NCBI GenBank assembly: GCA_029780415.1
Contig: JAKOYN010000136.1
Location: forward strand, 1 to 64,000
Direction: 5' to 3'
From: RXIX01 sp003989075
Lineage (GTDB): Bacteria > Pseudomonadota > Gammaproteobacteria > Competibacterales > Competibacteraceae
DNA length: 64,000 nucleotides
The position numbers were made by a program, and so were the translations under genes. Below, piece by piece: positions 26,183-34,634 of this stretch. The notes under the pieces are model-generated. The model had not been told where the DNA came from. It saw only the letters and a list, made by a program, of their open reading frames with translations, and did no database searches. How positions within the stretch are numbered: the stretch's first letter is position 1; the number at the start of each line of letters is the position of its first letter.

Positions 26183-27550
26183 TCAGACCGTGGTCACTGA
26201 CGGCAGACCGGACAGGGCCATGGCCAGTTCCGCCTCGTCATAATCCTGATCGGTGAGCTTGCCGGCGAAGTAGTCCATGTAGGCCTGCATATCGAAATGG
26301 CCGTGGCCGCAGAGGTTGAACAGGATCGCCCGGCTCACCCCTTCCTCCTTGCAGCGCAGCGCCTCGTCGATCGCGCCCTTGACTGCGTGATTGGCTTCCG
26401 GCGCCGGCAGGATGCCTTCGGCACGGGCAAAGGTCACACCGGCTTCGAAGCAGCCGGTCTGGTGATAGGCGCGTGCTTCGATCAGGCCCAGTTCCTTGAC
26501 GTGACTGACCAGCGGCGCCATGCCGTGATAGCGCAGGCCGCCGGCATGGAAACCGGGCGGGGTGAAGGTCGAGCCGAGCGTGTGCATCTTGGTCAGCGGC
26601 GTCAAGTGCGCGGTGTCGCCGAAGTCATAGGCATAAGGGCCACGGGTCAGGGTCGGGCAGGCCGCCGGCTCGATCGCCACGATGCGCACTGCGCGTCCGC
26701 CACGCAACTGCGCGCCGATGAACGGGAAGGCGATACCGGCAAAATTGGAGCCGCCACCGGTGCAACCGACCACGATATCGGGATAATCATCGGCCATCTC
26801 CAGTTGCGCGATCGCTTCCAGGCCGACCACGGTCTGGTGCAGCAGCACATGGTTGAGCACCGAACCGAGCGCGTACTTGGTGTCATCGCGCTGGGCGGCC
26901 ACTTCCACTGCCTCGGAAATGGCAATGCCCAGGCTGCCCGGGTGATCGGGCCGTTGCGCCAGGATCGCCCGGCCAGCGGCGGTTTCCATGGAAGGTGAAG
27001 CGACACAGCGGGCGCCGTAGGTTTCCATCAGCGCGCGCCGATAGGGCTTCTGGCCGTAGGACACCCGCACCATGAACACCTGCACGTCAATGCCAAACAG
27101 CGCCCCGGCAAAGGCCAGTGAGGAGCCCCATTGTCCGGCGCCGGTCTCGGTGGCGATGCGCTTGATGCCGGCTTCCCTGTTATAGAAGGCCTGCGGGACG
27201 GCGGTGTTGGGTTTGTGGCTGCCCGCCGGGCTGACGCCCTCGTACTTGTAGTAGATGCGCGCCGGAGTGCCGAGCGCTTTTTCCAGGCGGCGGGCCCGAT
27301 ACAGCGGGCTGGGTCGCCATTGCCGGTAGATATCGCGCACCGGCTTGGGAATTTCGATCTCGCGCGCGGTGGCCATTTCCTGCTCGATCAGCGAGCGCGG
27401 GAACAGCGGCGCCAGGTCATCAGGACCGACAGGCTGGTGGGTAGCAGGATGCAGGACGAGTGGCGGCGGCGCGGGCAGGTCGGCGACCAGGTTGTACCAG
27501 GACTTCGGCATCCGGCTCTCGTCGAGCAGGTATTTGACAGTTTCGCTCAT
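26183..27550 (-). CDS. Tryptophan synthase beta-like enzyme (TrpB2 type)
   Basis: A 455-residue PLP enzyme. The PLP lysine is Lys113 in AGSHKPNTA, and the phosphate-binding glycine loop is VGCTGGGSNFAG. The length, the N-terminal extension and the PNTA motif mark the TrpB2 group found in archaea and scattered bacteria, distinct from the roughly 400-residue TrpB1 that pairs with TrpA. Such enzymes join indole or a related compound with serine, usually without TrpA. No trpA is nearby. It is transcribed from the minus strand after the ter cluster but separated from it by a strong terminator. It may salvage indole or act on another substrate. Confidence 0.88.
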   Translation of the reverse strand: MSETVKYLLDESRMPKSWYNLVADLPAPPPLVLHPATHQPVGPDDLAPLFPRSLIEQEMATAREIEIPKPVRDIYRQWRPSPLYRARRLEKALGTPARIYYKYEGVSPAGSHKPNTAVPQAFYNREAGIKRIATETGAGQWGSSLAFAGALFGIDVQVFMVRVSYGQKPYRRALMETYGARCVASPSMETAAGRAILAQRPDHPGSLGIAISEAVEVAAQRDDTKYALGSVLNHVLLHQTVVGLEAIAQLEMADDYPDIVVGCTGGGSNFAGIAFPFIGAQLRGGRAVRIVAIEPAACPTLTRGPYAYDFGDTAHLTPLTKMHTLGSTFTPPGFHAGGLRYHGMAPLVSHVKELGLIEARAYHQTGCFEAGVTFARAEGILPAPEANHAVKGAIDEALRCKEEGVSRAILFNLCGHGHFDMQAYMDYFAGKLTDQDYDEAELAMALSGLPSVTTV

Positions 27551-27567
27551 GGTGGTCTTGTCCAGAA

Positions 27568-27598
27568 AGCAAAAGGCCCGCCGTGGGACCGGCGGGCC
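27568..27598 (-). terminator. Rho-independent terminator of the ter operon
   Basis: On the minus strand a perfect 9-bp stem (GGCCCGCCG / CGGCGGGCC, 27598-27575) with a 6-base loop is followed by TTTTGCTTT. It lies 50 bases after the terE stop and 18 bases before the TrpB-like start codon. It ends ter transcription and could also attenuate the gene downstream. Confidence 0.8.
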
Positions 27599-27611
27599 GG
27601 ATCAGTTCAGC

Positions 27612-27629
27612 GCGGCGATCAAGCGCCGC
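27612..27629 (-). other. Second hairpin after terE
   Basis: GCGGCG (27612-27617) pairs with CGCCGC (27624-27629) around a 6-base loop, just upstream (on the minus strand) of the strong terminator. It probably stabilises the 3' end of the ter mRNA. Confidence 0.4.
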
Positions 27630-27647
27630 TTATTCTAACCGAGTTTG

Positions 27648-28226
27648 CTAGCCAAGATTGACCCCATAATCGCGGGCTACGGCGCCGAGACCCCCGGCAT
27701 AACCCTGACCGATGGCCTTGAACTTCCATTCCTCGTTATGCCGGTACAACTCGCCGAAGATCATCGCGGTTTCGGTCGAGGCATCTTCGGAGAGATCATA
27801 ACGGGCGATTTCCTGCTCGCCATCGACATTCAGGGCGCGGATATAGGCATTGCCGACCTGGCCGAAATTCTGCCGGCGCGCTTCGGCATCGTGGATCGTG
27901 ACCACGAAGGCGACCTTGGCGGCGCTAGGGGGCATCTGCCCGAGTTCGATTTCGAGGGCTTCGTCATCGCCCTCGCCCTCGCCGGTACGGTTATCGCCTT
28001 TGTGAACCACGGCGCCGGAGGGATCCTGCGTATTGTTGTAGAACACGAAATGCTGATCGCTGAGCACCTTGCCGGCGCTGTCCAGCACGAAGGCCGAGGC
28101 GTCCAGGTCAAAGGCGCTGCCATCGGTCTTGCGCAGATCCCAGCCCAGACCAAAGCGCACTTTTTTCAGGCCGGGCGCCTGCTTGCTCAGCGAAACGTTC
28201 TGACCTTTCTGCAGAGAAACAGCCAT
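27648..28226 (-). CDS. terE: TerE, TerD-family stress/tellurium resistance protein
   Basis: A 192-residue TerD-fold protein. The start MAVSLQKGQNVSLSK and the segments FDLDASAFVLD, GDNRTGEGEGDDE and EDASTETAMIFGELYRH are family signatures. The acidic clusters are the calcium-binding sites known in TerD. It resembles TerE more than TerD in VLSDQHFVFYNN and SGAVVHKGDN. It is the last gene of the ter operon, 39 bases after terD, with AAGGAG before its ATG. Ter proteins protect against tellurite, pore-forming colicins and some phages, probably by acting at the inner membrane; the mechanism is not settled. Confidence 0.9.
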   Translation of the reverse strand: MAVSLQKGQNVSLSKQAPGLKKVRFGLGWDLRKTDGSAFDLDASAFVLDSAGKVLSDQHFVFYNNTQDPSGAVVHKGDNRTGEGEGDDEALEIELGQMPPSAAKVAFVVTIHDAEARRQNFGQVGNAYIRALNVDGEQEIARYDLSEDASTETAMIFGELYRHNEEWKFKAIGQGYAGGLGAVARDYGVNLG

Positions 28227-28265
28227 GGTTGACTCCTTACACGGGGTTCGACGGGGGATTCAGGT

Positions 28266-28841
28266 TCAGATATTGATGCCGTATTGACGGCACATCGCCG
28301 CCAGGCCGCCTGCATAGCCCTGACCAACCGCGCTGAATTTCCAATCACTGCCATGGCGATAGAGTTCGCCAAAGATCATCGCGGTTTCGGTCGAGGCGTC
28401 CTCGGCCAGATCGTAGCGGGCGACCTCGGTGTTGGTCTCGGCATTGACCAGACGGATATAGGCATTGCCAACCTGGCCGAAGTTCTGTCGGCGGGCATCA
28501 GCTTCGTGAATGGTCACGGTGAAGGCGATTTTCTGCACCTCGGCCGGCACGCGCGATAAATCCACCATCAGCGCTTCGTCGTCGCCTTCGCCGGCGCCGG
28601 TGCGGTTATCGCCGGTATGCTGCACCGAGCCACAGCTCGACTTGAGCTGGTTATAGAAAATAAAGTCGGCTTCCGAACGCACCTTGCCATCGATGCCGAG
28701 CAGGAACGCCGAGGCGTCCAGGTCGAAATCGGCGCCATCGGTGGCGCGGGCATCCCAGCCCAGACCGACCAGTACCTTTTTCAGGTGAGGTGCTTCCTTG
28801 CTGAGCGACAGGCGCTCGCCTTTGTTGAGGGAAATGGCCAT
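28266..28841 (-). CDS. terD: TerD, calcium-binding stress/tellurium resistance protein
   Basis: A 191-residue TerD-fold protein with MAISLNKGERLSLSKEAP at the start, FDLDASAFLLG, FIFYNQLKSSCGSVQHTGDN, GAGEGDDE and the ending AAMCRQYGINI, close to plasmid R478 TerD as I remember it. The acidic loops should bind calcium. The start at 28841 follows AGGAAGGATG on the minus strand; upstream in-frame codons are not family-like. About half of its residues match terE next door, so the two are paralogues. Confidence 0.92.
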   Translation of the reverse strand: MAISLNKGERLSLSKEAPHLKKVLVGLGWDARATDGADFDLDASAFLLGIDGKVRSEADFIFYNQLKSSCGSVQHTGDNRTGAGEGDDEALMVDLSRVPAEVQKIAFTVTIHEADARRQNFGQVGNAYIRLVNAETNTEVARYDLAEDASTETAMIFGELYRHGSDWKFSAVGQGYAGGLAAMCRQYGINI

Positions 28842-28886
28842 CGGGATCATCCTTCCTAAATCGACAACACGCTGAAGGGCGAAGGG

Positions 28887-28920
28887 GCGGGCGGCTTGGG
28901 AAGGGTTCCTGGCCGCCCGC
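28887..28920 (-). other. Stem-loop between terC and terD
   Basis: Perfect 9-bp arms GCGGGCGGC (28887-28895) and GCCGCCCGC (28912-28920) with a 16-base loop lie 15 bases after the terC stop. No T-run follows on the minus strand. It may be a partial terminator or an RNA processing site within the operon. Confidence 0.45.
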
Positions 28921-28934
28921 ATGATTGGATGCGA

Positions 28935-29984
28935 TTAATCCGCTTTCTTTACCGGGGCTTCGCGTTCTGTCTCTTCCTCCGGAGCGCCGGGGAATAGCAG
29001 CGAGGCAATCACGCCCACCGCCAGGGTGCCGAGAATGATCATCAGACTGAGGTTGGCGGAAATTTCCCAACCCGGCCAATGGAAGATGTGGTTGGAGGCC
29101 TGCAGTGCCAGCTTGAAGGCAATGAAGAACAGCAGCGCGGCTACGGCCTTGTCCAGGTGCACCAGATACTGCTGTGCCGCCGCCAGCACGAAATACAGCG
29201 AACGCAGGCCGAGAATGGCGAAGATCACCGCCGAATAAACCAGCAGCGGCTCGCGGGTCACCGCGATCACCGCCGGCACCGAGTCAAAGGCGAAAATAAT
29301 GTCGGAGACTTCGATGCACACCAGGCACAGCAGCATCGGCGTGGCGTAGACCGCTGCCTCGCGGGCAACCGAGATGCTGGAATCCTGCTGCACCATGGTT
29401 TGCACATGGCCATGGCTGACCAGAAACTGCCCGCCGTGCAGGCGCGGAAAGATCGGTACCAGCTTCTGGGTCACCCGTACCGACCAGTGATCGGAGTAAT
29501 CGGCGATCTCGTCGTTCTCGCCGACGCCGCTGAGCATCTTCCAGCCGGTCCAGGCCACGATGGCGGCGAACACGAATTCAATCCAGGTGCTCAGGCCAAA
29601 CAGGCTGGTGCCAAAAGCGATGAACAGCATGCGGAAGATCACCGCGCCGAGGATGCCGAAATACAGTACCCGATGCTGTAGCGCGCCCTTGATGCCAAAG
29701 GAGGCAAAGATGGCGACGAATACCATCAGGTTATCCACCGACAGCGACTTTTCCAGGATATAGCCGGCCAGGAACAGATCGGCGAATTCCGGGCTGTGGT
29801 GGATTTTCAGGTAGAAATAGAAACCAATCGCCAGGCAGATCCAGAACAGTGACCAGGCCACGGCATTGGGGATGCTGATGTCTTCGCTGTCCTTATGCAG
29901 ACGCAGGTCGAGCCAGACCGAGAAGGCTACCACCGCCACGAAAATGGCGATGGTTTCCAGTGGAAAACCGAGATGTTGTTCCAT
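28935..29984 (-). CDS. terC: TerC, integral membrane tellurium resistance protein
   Basis: A 349-residue protein with about nine hydrophobic segments. The TerC family motifs are EKSLSVDNLMVF and FAFDSVPAVIAVT, whose aspartates lie within membrane helices and are proposed to bind metal. The length matches the long R478-type TerC. TerC anchors the cytoplasmic TerB and TerD proteins at the inner membrane and is related to manganese exporters, so a role in metal efflux is possible. The C-terminus is charged. It lies 14 bases after terB. Confidence 0.95.
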   Translation of the reverse strand: MEQHLGFPLETIAIFVAVVAFSVWLDLRLHKDSEDISIPNAVAWSLFWICLAIGFYFYLKIHHSPEFADLFLAGYILEKSLSVDNLMVFVAIFASFGIKGALQHRVLYFGILGAVIFRMLFIAFGTSLFGLSTWIEFVFAAIVAWTGWKMLSGVGENDEIADYSDHWSVRVTQKLVPIFPRLHGGQFLVSHGHVQTMVQQDSSISVAREAAVYATPMLLCLVCIEVSDIIFAFDSVPAVIAVTREPLLVYSAVIFAILGLRSLYFVLAAAQQYLVHLDKAVAALLFFIAFKLALQASNHIFHWPGWEISANLSLMIILGTLAVGVIASLLFPGAPEEETEREAPVKKAD

Positions 29985-29998
29985 GATGTCCCGGCTGC

Positions 29999-30454
29999 TC
30001 AGGTCAGATCAAAGTCTTGGGGGTTCAGGCCCAGTTCGGTGCAGATCTTGCGCACGATCGCCTTTTCGTTATCGTCGAAATTGCCATCGGCGGCGCCGAT
30101 CGCGCAGCACACCCGCACCATCAGCCGTGCTTCATCGGACTTGTCCTTGACCTTGGCAACCGCCTGCAGGGCGTTGGCCTGACCGATCTGGACATCGGAA
30201 TCAAACTGCTTGGCGTACTTGTCGAAGATGGCAATGACGTCCTCGGTGCTGTACACCGAAAGAATCGGGTTAGTGCGCAGGAAACCGATCATCTTCTGCT
30301 TTTCCTCGTCGCGGGCCACGCCATCGGCATAGGCGACCAGGACGCAGCCGGCCACGACCGCTTCCAGGAAGCTTTTGTTGCGAATCTTGGAAACTTCGCC
30401 CTGCAGGGTCGTGGAGACTTCATTGAAGCGCTGCTTGAGCCATTCGAGAGCCAT
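29999..30454 (-). CDS. terB: TerB, cytoplasmic tellurite resistance protein
   Basis: A 151-residue helical acidic protein. The start MALEWLKQRFNEVSTTL and the segments AVVAGCVLVAYADGVARDEEKQKM and CCAIGAADGNFDDNEKAIVRKIC match the TerB helical fold with its paired metal-binding acidic sites. It binds divalent metals and the membrane partner TerC in characterised systems. It is fourth from last in the operon, between terA and terC. Confidence 0.95.
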   Translation of the reverse strand: MALEWLKQRFNEVSTTLQGEVSKIRNKSFLEAVVAGCVLVAYADGVARDEEKQKMIGFLRTNPILSVYSTEDVIAIFDKYAKQFDSDVQIGQANALQAVAKVKDKSDEARLMVRVCCAIGAADGNFDDNEKAIVRKICTELGLNPQDFDLT

Positions 30455-30501
30455 GTGTCTTCTCCTTCGTTGATTGATGTAGGGGTGAAGCGTGGAGTTG
30501 C

Positions 30502-31722
30502 CTAACCCTTGGAGCCGGCGACCCAGCGCAGGCCGAAGCCATAGGCTTGATCGAGGACGCGGTGATCGGCGAAATATTCAACCAGCTTTGTGACCCTGAT
30601 GTTGCCGCTCTGGTTCTCCAGCATGGCCAGCGCGCACATACGCTGGTCATTGCGATGGCTGTCCAGGCGGATTTCCAGGGTCGGCTGATGGGGCGTGCGC
30701 AGGGTGACCACGGCATCGGTTTCCGCCCAGTTGGGCGCGCCCTGATAGATCAGAGCAAAGACCACGATCCGGTCGATGTGCGCCCATTCGCGGCCGTTGA
30801 TGCGCAGGAATTCGCCCTCGGCGCTGGCGCCGCTGCGGTCATCGCCCATTAATTGGATATAGGGCGGCTGTTGCAGGCTGCCGAAGCTGTCGCCGAGCGC
30901 CTGCACGGCACCGGCGCGGCCATCGCGCAGCTTGAACAGGCAACCGAGATCAAGATCCACTCTGCCGCTGCCGGTCAGCCGGCCGAAGAAGCCGCCGCTT
31001 TTGGCGCTGCCCTGGTTCCAGTTCAGATTGATGACCAGTTCATCGAAGCCGGCGCCTTTCTTCTCCAGCGAAATGCTGCTGCCCTTTTTTTCCAGGGTGA
31101 TTTTTTCCAGGCGCAGCGGCTTGGCTGATGGCGCGGCGCTGGGCGGCGCTGCTGGTGGTGCAGCTGGCGCAGCGACATCCGGATCATCCGCGACCTCAAC
31201 GCCGTATTGCCGGGCCAGCGGTGCCAGTCCGCCGACGAAACCCTGGCCGACGGCACGGAATTTCCATTCACCGTTGCGCAGATACAGTTCGCCAATGATC
31301 AGCGCGGTTTCCGCCATCATGCGCGTCGCCAGCGGAAACGCCGCCAGCACAGCCTGAGTCTGCGCGTCGCGGATCTCGGTGCGTACCTGCGTCAGTTGTC
31401 CAAACGACTGGCCGCGGCGCTGGCCCTGATCGATGGTCAGGGCGATCACGATGTGTTCAATGCCAGCGGGCAGGGCGGCAAAAGTGATGGTGAAGCTGCG
31501 CCCATCCCCGGCCCGCTGGATACCGCCGCCGGGCAGTGTTGGCTGATTGTAGAAGATGAAATCGGCATCACCACGCACCTTGCCCGAGGCTGCCAGGGCA
31601 AAGGCATTGGCATCCAGGGTCAGCGCCGTAGTGGCCGGTTCCCAGGCCAGCGCGACGGTGATGGCGGCCGGTGCCGGGCTGTGCCTGGAAATGGAGATGT
31701 TCTGACCCGCTTGTAGATCCAT
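30502..31722 (-). CDS. terA: TerA, two-domain tellurium resistance protein
   Basis: A 406-residue protein with an N-terminal TerD-like domain (MDLQAGQNISISRHSP ... GELYLRNGEWKFRAVGQ). A linker of about 25 residues rich in Ala and Pro follows, then the TerA domain (ISLEKKGAGFDELVINLNWNQ ... VDLDLGCLFKL, DDRSGASAEGEFLRING). In the first domain the calcium loop GDNRTGxGxGDDE is replaced by AGDGRS, so calcium binding there is probably lost. The start at 31722 is chosen on family alignment; the upstream frame overlaps the terZ end. It lies 19 bases after terZ. Confidence 0.9.
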   Translation of the reverse strand: MDLQAGQNISISRHSPAPAAITVALAWEPATTALTLDANAFALAASGKVRGDADFIFYNQPTLPGGGIQRAGDGRSFTITFAALPAGIEHIVIALTIDQGQRRGQSFGQLTQVRTEIRDAQTQAVLAAFPLATRMMAETALIIGELYLRNGEWKFRAVGQGFVGGLAPLARQYGVEVADDPDVAAPAAPPAAPPSAAPSAKPLRLEKITLEKKGSSISLEKKGAGFDELVINLNWNQGSAKSGGFFGRLTGSGRVDLDLGCLFKLRDGRAGAVQALGDSFGSLQQPPYIQLMGDDRSGASAEGEFLRINGREWAHIDRIVVFALIYQGAPNWAETDAVVTLRTPHQPTLEIRLDSHRNDQRMCALAMLENQSGNIRVTKLVEYFADHRVLDQAYGFGLRWVAGSKG

Positions 31723-31741
31723 GACCAAAAGCCTGCGTCGC

Positions 31742-32344
31742 TTACAGGTAGGGGCGCAGCGCGGGCAACAGGTCGTGGAAGGTGCGTCCCTCGGCATGCT
31801 CGCCGATGGCCTGCATCTTCCACTCGCTGTTATGGCGATACAGCTTGGCCATGATCAGGCCGGTATGCTGGCCGCCTTCCAGGGACAGATCGAAGCGGGC
31901 GATCTCGCTGCCATTGGCCGCATCCACCAGGCGGCAGAAGGCATTGGGAATACCGGCGAAGCTCTCGCCGCTGAAGCTGTTGACCGTGAACAGCAGCACC
32001 TGCACGGTCGGCGGAATCCGATCCAGTTCGATGGCGATGCGCTCGTTATCAGCACCGGCTTCGCCCCCGCCCGAGCGGTCATCGCCGCTGTGCTGGATGG
32101 AGCCGCATTGGCTGCGCAGTTGTCGAAACCAGACGGTATCCGTGAGCTGGCCATTGCCGTCGAACAGCAGGCAGGAGGCATCCAGGTCAACCGCTTCCTG
32201 GCGCGTACCGCTGCCAAAGCCGAGGAAACCGCGGCTCTGCACCTGCTTCATGCCCCAACCGAGGCCCATGACGACCCGATTCAGACGCCGGCCGGCTTCC
32301 TTGTCCAAGCTGATACGTTGTCCCTTCTGGAGATTGATGGCCAT
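31742..32344 (-). CDS. terZ: TerZ, TerD-family protein, first gene of the ter operon
   Basis: A 200-residue TerD-fold protein of the TerZ type. It has MAINLQKGQRISLDKE, VDLDASCLLFDGNGQ, GDDRSGGGEAGADNE and RFDLSLEGGQHTGLIMAKLYRH. It leads the terZABCDE operon, with GAGGAT before its ATG. No terW, terX, terY or terF is visible, so this is the minimal core set. The promoter must lie in the 169-base gap shared with the divergent Sel1 gene, but I see no convincing -35/-10 pair there. Confidence 0.92.
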   Translation of the reverse strand: MAINLQKGQRISLDKEAGRRLNRVVMGLGWGMKQVQSRGFLGFGSGTRQEAVDLDASCLLFDGNGQLTDTVWFRQLRSQCGSIQHSGDDRSGGGEAGADNERIAIELDRIPPTVQVLLFTVNSFSGESFAGIPNAFCRLVDAANGSEIARFDLSLEGGQHTGLIMAKLYRHNSEWKMQAIGEHAEGRTFHDLLPALRPYL

Positions 32345-32513
32345 GCGGAAATCCTCTGCAATGAGTGGTGGTGTCTTATGGTGTACACGCGCGTCCGCTT
32401 TGGATACGGTGCGGGCACGACCGGGTAGTCGCGACGGCTGCGCTGCTTATCATTAGAATTGAGACTGTTTACAGAAATTCAAGATGTCCCGGCGCGACTT
32501 GGGGGAAAGCGGT

Positions 32514-34607
32514 ATGCGCAAGATGGTGTGGTGGGCAATGCTGTTGGCGGGCGTGGTACAGGCTGCACCGCCCGCCGAGAACGGCAGTGGTGTGAAAAAA
32601 TGGCAGGATGACAAGGGCATCTGGCATTACGGTGACTTTCGCCCCGTTGCCCCCAATGCCTCCACGAACAGCGCCGCCGAGGCTTATCAGCGCGGTGATT
32701 ATGCCCGGGCCTTCGAGGACTACATGGTCTGGGCCAAGCAGGGCGATCCCGGTGCGCAGACCATGATCGGCCTGATGTATCTGCGTGGTCAGGGGGTGAC
32801 GCAAAGCCAGCGCAACGCCCTGGAGTGGTTGCGCCGGGCTGCCTCCCAGGGCAATGGCGATGCCCAGTTTCATCTCGGCATGATCTATGCCGCCGATCCG
32901 GGCGCGGCACCCAGCGAACGCGAGGCACTGTTCTGGCTGCGACTGTCCGCCGAGCGGGGCAATCCCGAAGCCCAGTATACACTCGGCGGCAAATATGCCA
33001 GCGGTCAGGGCATGGCGCAGGATGATCGGGAGGCCGCTAACTGGTATCAGCGTGCCGCGCAGCAAAATCATCCTGGCGCTCAGTTTGAACTGGGCAACTT
33101 TTACGCCAGCGGTCGCGGCGTATCACGCAACGACAAAGTCGCGGTGGAGTGGTACGAACGATCGGCGCGCCAGGGCCTGGCCGCTGCCCAGTTCGGCTTG
33201 GGCGCGATGTATGCCGCTGGGCGCGGGGTCACGGCCAGTGATGCCGAAGCAGTGCGCTGGTATCGCCAGGCCGCCGAGCAGGGACATGCCGAGGCGCAGT
33301 ACAATCTGGCGCTGCGCGCTCTGCTCGGACGCGGCTTGGCAGCCAATCCGGGTGAGGCGTTCCGCTGGTTTCGCCAGTCGGCCGGGCAGGGTGTGGCCCT
33401 GGCGCAGTTCAACCTCGGGCGGCTGTATGCCGAGGGGCAGGGCACTGCCCGCAATGACAGTGAGGCGGTGCGCTGGTATCGACAGGCTGCCGAAACCGGG
33501 CTGGCGCTGGCGCAGTATGCCCTTGGGCGCATGTATGCGGAGGGGCGTGGCGGTCTGCCGCGCGATGAGCGCGAAGCGCTGCAATGGTACCGGCGCGCCG
33601 CCGAACAGGAACTGGCAGTGGCGCAACTGGAACTGGCCAATGGCTATCTGAGCGGGCGCGGCGTGGTGCTTGATCCGGTGCGCGGCATGCAGCTCCTTAA
33701 TCAGGCGGCGACTGGCGGCAATCCGCAGGCGCAGATGCAGCTGGCCGAGCGCTATTTCAGCGGCGAGGGTGTCGCGCGCAATCCGCAGGCCGGGCTGGAA
33801 TGGCTGCGCAAGGCCGCCGAGCAGGATGATGTCGGCGCGCAGTACCGGCTGGGGCTGGTCTACGACCGGGGTGCGCTCGGCGCGCGGGACAGCGCCCAGG
33901 CGGTGAACTGGTATCGCAAGGCCGCCGAGCACGGTCACGCCGCCAGCCAGACGCGCCTGGGCGCGCTGTACATGGCGGGTGATGGCACGGCGCGCGATGA
34001 ACGCGCGGCGTTTGGCTGGTTTGAAAAGGCCGCCGCCCAGGGCGATGCCGAGGCCGAGTTCAGTCTGGGCGTACTGTACGCGACCGGGCGCGGCGTGGCG
34101 CGCGATGACGCCCAGGCGGTGAACTGGTATCGCAAGGCTGCCGAGCACGGTCTGGCTGGCGCGCAGCTCAATCTGGGCGTGATGTACGCCGATGGGCGCG
34201 GCCGGCTGGCGCGCGATGATGCCCAGGCGGTGAACTGGTATCGCAAGGCTGCCGGCCAGGGTCTGGCACTGGCCGAGGTGCTGCTCGGGGTGGCGTATGC
34301 GAGTGGGCGCGGTGTGGCCCGTGATGATCGCGAAGCCTTCCGCTGGTTTGAGAAGGCTGCCGAGAGCGGCCTGCCGCTGGCGCAGTACGGACTGGGCCTG
34401 TTCTACAGCAGCGGGCGCGGGGTCGCAGGCAACTGGGTCAAGGCTTATATGTGGCTGGATCTGGCGGTTACCAGCGGTTATGTGGATGCAGCGCAGCCGC
34501 TCGATTACGCCGCCAGTCGCCTGAGTCAGGCTGAGATGGAACAGGCGCGACAACTGGGGCGTGCCTGGCGGGCAGCCCATCCGGCAGCATCGGGTGCGGG
34601 GCGCTAG
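32514..34607 (+). CDS. Large exported Sel1-repeat protein with DUF4124-like N-terminus
   Basis: A 697-residue protein. It has a signal peptide (MRKMVWWAMLLAGVVQAA, residues 1-18), a DUF4124-like stretch KKWQDDKGIWHYGDF, then about 17 tandem Sel1 repeats of 36 residues ending in patterns such as AQYxLGxMYAxGRGVAR. Repeats 12-16 are the most alike (DDAQAVNWYRKAA recurs), suggesting recent expansion. Sel1 repeats form alpha solenoids for protein contacts, often in the envelope. The function is unknown. It is divergent from terZ and could be regulated with it. The start at 32514 is set by the signal peptide and a GGGGGAAAG site. Confidence 0.85.
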   Translation: MRKMVWWAMLLAGVVQAAPPAENGSGVKKWQDDKGIWHYGDFRPVAPNASTNSAAEAYQRGDYARAFEDYMVWAKQGDPGAQTMIGLMYLRGQGVTQSQRNALEWLRRAASQGNGDAQFHLGMIYAADPGAAPSEREALFWLRLSAERGNPEAQYTLGGKYASGQGMAQDDREAANWYQRAAQQNHPGAQFELGNFYASGRGVSRNDKVAVEWYERSARQGLAAAQFGLGAMYAAGRGVTASDAEAVRWYRQAAEQGHAEAQYNLALRALLGRGLAANPGEAFRWFRQSAGQGVALAQFNLGRLYAEGQGTARNDSEAVRWYRQAAETGLALAQYALGRMYAEGRGGLPRDEREALQWYRRAAEQELAVAQLELANGYLSGRGVVLDPVRGMQLLNQAATGGNPQAQMQLAERYFSGEGVARNPQAGLEWLRKAAEQDDVGAQYRLGLVYDRGALGARDSAQAVNWYRKAAEHGHAASQTRLGALYMAGDGTARDERAAFGWFEKAAAQGDAEAEFSLGVLYATGRGVARDDAQAVNWYRKAAEHGLAGAQLNLGVMYADGRGRLARDDAQAVNWYRKAAGQGLALAEVLLGVAYASGRGVARDDREAFRWFEKAAESGLPLAQYGLGLFYSSGRGVAGNWVKAYMWLDLAVTSGYVDAAQPLDYAASRLSQAEMEQARQLGRAWRAAHPAASGAGR

Positions 34608-34634
34608 GTGGCGCTGCTGGTCCACCCCTGTGGT

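Noticed and set aside
27648..32344. ter cluster as part of a genomic island
   Set aside because: No integrase, tRNA junction, direct repeats or insertion sequence flank it, and codon use looks like the neighbours by eye.
32514..34607. Regular DNA periodicity of about 108 bases read as a possible CRISPR or satellite array
   Set aside because: The period is 36 codons and the frame is open throughout; it reflects Sel1 protein repeats.
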